Position numbers and translations under genes: made by a program
DNA from: an uncultured Clostridia bacterium
Lineage (GTDB): Bacteria; Bacillota; Clostridia; TANB77; CAG-508
Length of the DNA: 37,956 nucleotides
Assembly (NCBI GenBank): GCA_944388695.1
Contig: CALXJT010000011.1
Span: forward strand, 1 to 37,956
Reading direction: 5' to 3'
The notes under the pieces: model-generated
What the model was told of the DNA's origin: nothing
The model's input: the letters and a program-made list of their open reading frames with translations, nothing else
Databases searched by the model: none
Shown here: positions 35,189-37,956 of the stretch, piece after piece
Position numbering within the stretch: position 1 is the first letter of the stretch
Layout: each line of letters starts with the position of its first letter

Positions 35189-35599
35189 ATGAGTAAACTA
35201 TTAAATACTTATAATAATTTAAAAAAACAAAATTCAGATATTCTATATCTATTTAAAAATGGCGCTTTTTATTTAGCTATTGAAGATGACGCTAGATTTC
35301 TCTCACATAATTTTAATTTAAAGCTTGTAGATTTGAATTCTCAAGCTGTAAAATGTGGTTTTCCTTGTTCTAGTTTTGATAAATATTATTTAATGCTAAA
35401 TGAACTAGAAAAAGAATTTAAAATTGTTGATAAAGATACTGTTTCTGATGTAGCTGTATATTTAGAAAATGAACAGGTTTTAAGTTTATTAAAACAAATA
35501 GAAGAAATAGATTTATATAATTTATCTGTATCTGAAGCATTTGCCTTTATCGAAAAAATTAAGGAAAAGACTAATAAATTATTAGGAGGTGGCAAATGA
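35189..35599 (+). CDS. DGR accessory protein, MutS domain I-like
   Basis: The 136-residue protein matches the mismatch-recognition domain I of MutS: ILYLFKNGAFYLAIEDDARF resembles the G-x-FYE-x-DA segment of MutS, though the Glu after FY is replaced here (FYLAI). VKCGFPCSSFDKYYLMLNELEK aligns with the CG(V/F)P....Y...L segment. The rest of MutS is absent (no ATPase or clamp). It then has an acidic helical tail. To my recollection MutS-like (MSL) accessory genes occur in some gut Firmicute and other DGRs. Its ATG (RBS AAGGAGGG, five bases) opens the operon, and its stop overlaps the avd start by ATGA, so translation is coupled. A role in handling mismatched cDNA or the target heteroduplex is inference. 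Confidence 0.75.
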   Translation: MSKLLNTYNNLKKQNSDILYLFKNGAFYLAIEDDARFLSHNFNLKLVDLNSQAVKCGFPCSSFDKYYLMLNELEKEFKIVDKDTVSDVAVYLENEQVLSLLKQIEEIDLYNLSVSEAFAFIEKIKEKTNKLLGGGK

Positions 35600-35955
35600 G
35601 TAAAACAAATAATAATTTACTAATTTATCAAAAATATATGAATCTAATATATTATACAAATGATATTGTTAGAAAATATCCTAAAGCAGAAAAATTCACA
35701 CTTGTTGAAGAAATAAAACGCTCTTTATATTCTGGCTTAAGAATGCTTATGTATGCGATAAAATCTTATTCTATTCCTGATAAACTTAAATATTTAAAAG
35801 AATTAGATATTTGTTTAAGTTTATTAAAGGTTCATGTACGTCTTTCTTATAGATATAAATATATAACTGATAAAAATTATTCAGCATGGAGTGCTTTATT
35901 GACTGATATTTGTAATATGTTAGGAGGTTGGATAAATTCGTGCCAAAAAAGATAA
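35596..35955 (+). CDS. avd: Avd-like accessory variability protein (DGR)
   Basis: The 119-residue all-helical protein belongs to the Avd/23S rRNA-intervening-sequence (IVP-like) four-helix bundle group: YQKYMNLIYYTNDIVRKYPKAEKFTLVEEI is helix one through two and RSLYSGLRMLMYAIKSYSIPDKL the next. The pattern KAEK-x-x-(L/F)-x-x-E-I is typical. In known DGRs Avd is a pentameric basic protein that binds the reverse transcriptase and the template RNA and is essential for retrohoming. It starts at ATGA overlapping the MutS-like gene and ends 16 bases inside the RT gene start, so the three genes are a tightly coupled operon. Net charge is positive (many Lys/Arg), as expected for RNA binding. Confidence 0.85.
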   Translation: MSKTNNNLLIYQKYMNLIYYTNDIVRKYPKAEKFTLVEEIKRSLYSGLRMLMYAIKSYSIPDKLKYLKELDICLSLLKVHVRLSYRYKYITDKNYSAWSALLTDICNMLGGWINSCQKR

Positions 35956-37029
35956 AAAATGTATTTTATAAAAGCTTAACCTTTAAAAAATTTGTTGAAG
36001 CTCACAATAGAGCTAGAAAAAATAAGTTCTATAAAAATGAGGTATTAAACTTTGACTTAAATCTCGAAAGTAATATTATAAACTTAATTAACTCTATAAA
36101 AAATAATACTTATAGAGTAGGTAAATATCACTCTTTTAAGGTTTATGAACCTAAAGAGAGAATTATTCAATCTCTACCTTATCGTGATAGGGTAGTTCAC
36201 CAATGGTATGTAGAAGAATTTATAAAACCATATATTCTTCCTAAATTTATTAATACTTCTTTTGCATGTTTACCTGATAAAGGTACTCATTTTGCTGTTA
36301 CATCTATTCAAAATATGATGAGAAAATATAGAAAAATTTTTCCTGATTATTATATTTTGAAATGTGATATAATGAAATATTTTAATAGTATTGATAGTAT
36401 TATATTATTCAATATCTTAAAAAAATATATTTCAGATAAGGCATTACTAAATTTTTCTTCTAAAATTTTATTTGAAAATAGACCTTTTGATAATTATATT
36501 GGTATACCTATTCGGAAATTATACAAGTCAATATTTTGCAAATATTTATTTAAATGAACTAGATCAATATGTTAAAAGAATTTTACATATTCATGAATAT
36601 GTACGCTATATGGATGATTTTATTTTATTACTACCTGATAAAGCATCTTGTATAGAAATTAAGAATACTATTTCTAATTTTTTAGAGGAAAAGCTTCATT
36701 TGAAATTAAATAGTAAGTCTAAATATTTTCCAAATAAAATGGGAGTTAATTTTTGTGGTTATAGAATCTTCCATACTCATAGATTGTTACGAAATTCTTC
36801 CAAGAAAAAAATAAAGCGTAATATAAAGAAATGGAATTTGAAATATAAAAATAATACTCTAAATTACTTTCACACTTTACAAAGTATAAATTCTTGGATT
36901 GGGCATTCTTCTCATTGTAATTCATATAAATTACAGAAAAAAATATTGGGAAAATGTGACTTTTTATTTACTGATTTTACATACTCAAAAATTGAAAAAA
37001 ATTTATTGGAAGATATGACAAACTTATAA
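35940..37029 (+). CDS. DGR reverse transcriptase, disrupted by a +1 frameshift at 36513
   Basis: The two overlapping frames join into a 362-residue DGR-type RT. Frame one (35940-36512, GTG start after AGGAGG) has LTFKKFVEAHNRARKN, SLPYRDRVVHQW (motif 2) and LKCDIMKYFNSID (motif 3, with catalytic Asp), and ends in GIPI. Frame two resumes as GNYTSQYFANIYLNELD (motif 4 in DGR style, TSQ) and holds VRYMDDFILL (motif 5, YMDD). An extra C at 36513 turns the expected ATT GGA AAT into ATT CGG AAA; removing it restores GIPIGNYTSQ exactly. CGG is a rare codon in so AT-rich a genome, so programmed slippage cannot be excluded, but no frameshift-stimulating SD is visible. As written, the enzyme would lack its catalytic dyad. 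It makes cDNA from the template RNA in a DGR. Confidence 0.9.
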
Positions 37030-37043
37030 ATTATAACATAAAA

Positions 37044-37071
37044 AAGAAGCTAGAATGTTTTCTACCTTCTT
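37044..37071 (-). terminator. Terminator hairpin for the template RNA (minus strand)
   Basis: AAGAAGCTAGAA (37044-37055) pairs with TTCTACCTTCTT (37060-37071) with one mismatch and a TGTT loop. Read on the minus strand it is followed by TTTTTTATG, an ideal U-run; on the plus strand the tail is poor. It therefore stops leftward transcription just before the 3' end of the RT gene. Confidence 0.7.
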
Positions 37072-37244
37072 CCATAATTTTGGATTTTCGCCATTTTACT
37101 ACTAAAACAAAATTATTATTTATGTGTTTATAACATATTACTATGTTACAGGAATTAAACTTCTTTGATACAATATCTTTCGGCAAAGTCCGTAAACATT
37201 TGCCCCGCTAGAATATATGAATTATTTAAAATTCATTGTATCAG

Positions 37245-37382
37245 AGTGCTACTGCGCAACCAAGACTGAGTGGAAGCCATAATTGTAATTGGCATTCCCA
37301 TTATTGTCATTCAATCCACAGAAGCCGACATTGGCCGTATTATTCCAATTCCCACCGCGAGGGAAGAACACTTCGCCTGAAC
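37245..37382 (-). repeat. DGR template repeat (TR)
   Basis: This 138-bp copy is about 47% G+C, far above its surroundings. It aligns without gaps at a constant offset of 352 bases to the VR at 37597-37734. Read on the minus strand it encodes GGNWNNTANVGFCGLNDNNG with AAT codons at the variable positions and the same TAG stop as the target. All nine differences between the copies lie at adenines of this strand (TR plus-strand positions 37295, 37302, 37304, 37310, 37332, 37341, 37343, 37344 and 37350). Beyond 37382 the frame briefly continues as VSNYIVRSGEVFF, a relic of another target gene. Confidence 0.93.
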
Positions 37383-37419
37383 GGACAATGTAGTTTGATA
37401 CAGTCTAATCCCTAATATA

Positions 37420-37440
37420 TTTTCAAATTATATTTGAAAA
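37420..37440. repeat. Perfect 9-bp hairpin beside the TR
   Basis: TTTTCAAAT (37420-37428) pairs with ATTTGAAAA (37432-37440) with a TAT loop. It lies just upstream (in RNA sense) of the TR. It could be a cruciform or the edge of the template transcript. It is AT-only except for one G-C pair per arm, so weakly supported functionally. Confidence 0.4.
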
Positions 37441-37596
37441 TTATATCCTTTATTTGATTTTATCTATATTTGACATTTTAAAATTTCTACTTTTTTATTT
37501 TTTTTCTAATATTTCCTTAATTTTAAGATATTCTCCCAAAATTTATGTAATGCCATTTCATGGGTTAAAAGGGGGCAAGGAACAAGGAAAGCTTAA

Positions 37597-37734
37597 AGTG
37601 CTACTGCGCAACCAAGACTGAGTGGAAGCCATAATTGTAATTGGCACTCCCATGACTGTCACTCAATCCACAGAAGCCGACATAGGCCGTATAAAGCCAA
37701 TACCCACCGCGAGGGAAGAACACTTCGCCTGAAC
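37597..37734 (-). repeat. DGR variable repeat (VR)
   Basis: This 138-bp copy forms the 3' end of the target gene, including its stop (37601-37603). Relative to the TR it carries nine substitutions, all replacing template adenines: three A-to-G, two A-to-C and four A-to-T. They change eight AAT (Asn) codons to Tyr, Leu, Tyr, Tyr, Ser, Ser, His and Ser. None of the other 105 positions differs. The last 50 bases before the stop are identical in both copies, as expected for the homing initiation end. Confidence 0.95.
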
Positions 37735-37956
37735 CAGCATCCTCTTCTAGTGTTTGCCCAAACCATGCTTTTCCACTTCCTACATTACTTGATGTTTCAT
37801 ATAGTGCGTCTCCAAATATTTTACTAAATGCTGGATATGCTGAATTAAAATCTTTATAGTCTGTTGTTATTGCTGGATTTGGATATGGATATGCTGTTGC
37901 CAAATATGTTGATGTTCCATCTGCAAATCTTCCTCCATATGTTGTTAAGTTGCTAA
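37601..37956 (-). CDS. DGR target protein with C-terminal C-type-lectin-like domain (partial, 5' end off the window)
   Basis: The reading frame is open to the right edge, so the N-terminus is missing; the TTG at 37903 is merely an internal codon. The visible 118 residues start LTTYGGRFADGTSTYLAT and run through an FNSAYPAFSKIFGDALYET segment to GEVFFPRGGYWLYTAYVGFCGL and end GFHSVLVAQ. The RGG...G-F......GF-x-x-VL pattern is that of the FGE-sulfatase/C-type-lectin fold used by DGR targets such as Mtd and TvpA, in which the variable residues line a ligand-binding face. Variable residues Y, L, Y, Y, S, S, H and S come from VR diversification. It may be a surface or phage-tail-type binding protein; the anchor and cellular location lie outside the window. 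Confidence 0.88.
   Translation of the reverse strand, partial: SNLTTYGGRFADGTSTYLATAYPYPNPAITTDYKDFNSAYPAFSKIFGDALYETSSNVGSGKAWFGQTLEEDAGSGEVFFPRGGYWLYTAYVGFCGLSDSHGSANYNYGFHSVLVAQ

Larger units (their letters stand above)
37040..37382 (-). ncRNA. Putative DGR template RNA (TR plus structured 3' spacer)
   Basis: The adenine-specific differences show that the template is used in the sense of the minus strand. Its RNA would run leftward from the TR (37382-37245) through a spacer that contains four foldable elements: the 12-bp stem 37163-37174 with 37235-37246 (one G-U pair) that abuts the TR, a GGCAAA/TTTGCC hairpin inside it (37182-37187 with 37199-37204), a TAACATA/TATGTTA hairpin near 37131-37148, and the terminator at 37044-37071. 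The transcription start is not visible; AT-rich TATAAT-like boxes near 37430-37450 are weak. The RNA is antisense-convergent to the RT gene end. Confidence 0.5.

Noticed and set aside
36472..37029. A separate gene in the third frame after the RT
   Set aside because: It starts inside the RT and is the out-of-frame C-terminal part of the same RT (GNYTSQ, YMDD); it has no ribosome binding site of its own.
35940..37029. Retron or group II intron RT instead of a DGR RT
   Set aside because: Motif 4 reads TSQ, an Avd gene overlaps it, and TR/VR pairs lie next door; there is no msr/msd or intron-ribozyme-like sequence.
37383..37596. A clear promoter for the template RNA or a small ORF
   Set aside because: TATAAT-like boxes are abundant in this AT-rich spacer and none has a good -35; short frames lack ribosome binding sites.

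Overview
The window reads as the chromosome of a low-G+C (roughly one quarter G+C) spore-forming Firmicute of the Clostridia type. Support comes from strong AGGAGG-type ribosome binding sites, very AT-rich spacers with rho-independent hairpins, a spore-coat (CotJC-like) remnant, a clostridial-style class A PBP, and a YolD/UvrX pair. I cannot name the species from the sequence alone. Nearly all chromosomal genes lie on the minus strand.

Layout. 1-1.8 kb: two unrecognised or mobile-type genes and a strong GC-rich hairpin, next to the 3' half of a broken cotJC gene (2.0-2.3 kb). 2.4-5.4 kb: a protein with a candidate Cys/His active site, then a YolD-like gene overlapping a Y-family DNA polymerase. 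5.6-9.3 kb: a membrane-anchored flavodoxin, a decayed second flavodoxin, a DUF362 protein and a beta-CASP metallo-hydrolase. 9.5-19.4 kb: a class B PBP, a pentapeptide-repeat protein, an Xre/DUF2975 pair, DUF4173, a PAP2-undecaprenol kinase fusion, a membrane protein with a Lys-rich repeat tail, a hemolysin-III protein and a cytoplasmic alpha-amylase. 19.5-25.6 kb: a thioesterase (plus strand), two anchored extracytoplasmic proteins, FucO, an aldehyde dehydrogenase and a FIST sensor protein. 25.9-34.9 kb: a housekeeping run of argS, galE, cysS, a class A PBP, an unknown gene and truB.

The outstanding system is at 35.1-37.96 kb: a diversity-generating retroelement (DGR). A plus-strand operon encodes a MutS-domain-I-like protein, an Avd-like four-helix protein and a DGR-type reverse transcriptase. 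Downstream, in opposite orientation, are a 138-bp template repeat (37245-37382) and a variable repeat of the same length (37597-37734) that forms the 3' end of a C-type-lectin-like target gene running off the right edge. The repeats differ at 9 positions. Every difference lies at an adenine of the template coding strand, in the first two positions of AAT codons, which is the DGR mutational signature.

Two things make this DGR unusual. The template and target are convergent with the RT operon, and the template RNA appears to end at its own minus-strand hairpin terminator. The RT gene also carries a single extra C (36513) inside its conserved GIPIGNYTSQ motif, so the YMDD catalytic motif is in another frame. 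The RT is therefore recently dead, mis-assembled, or expressed by frameshifting.
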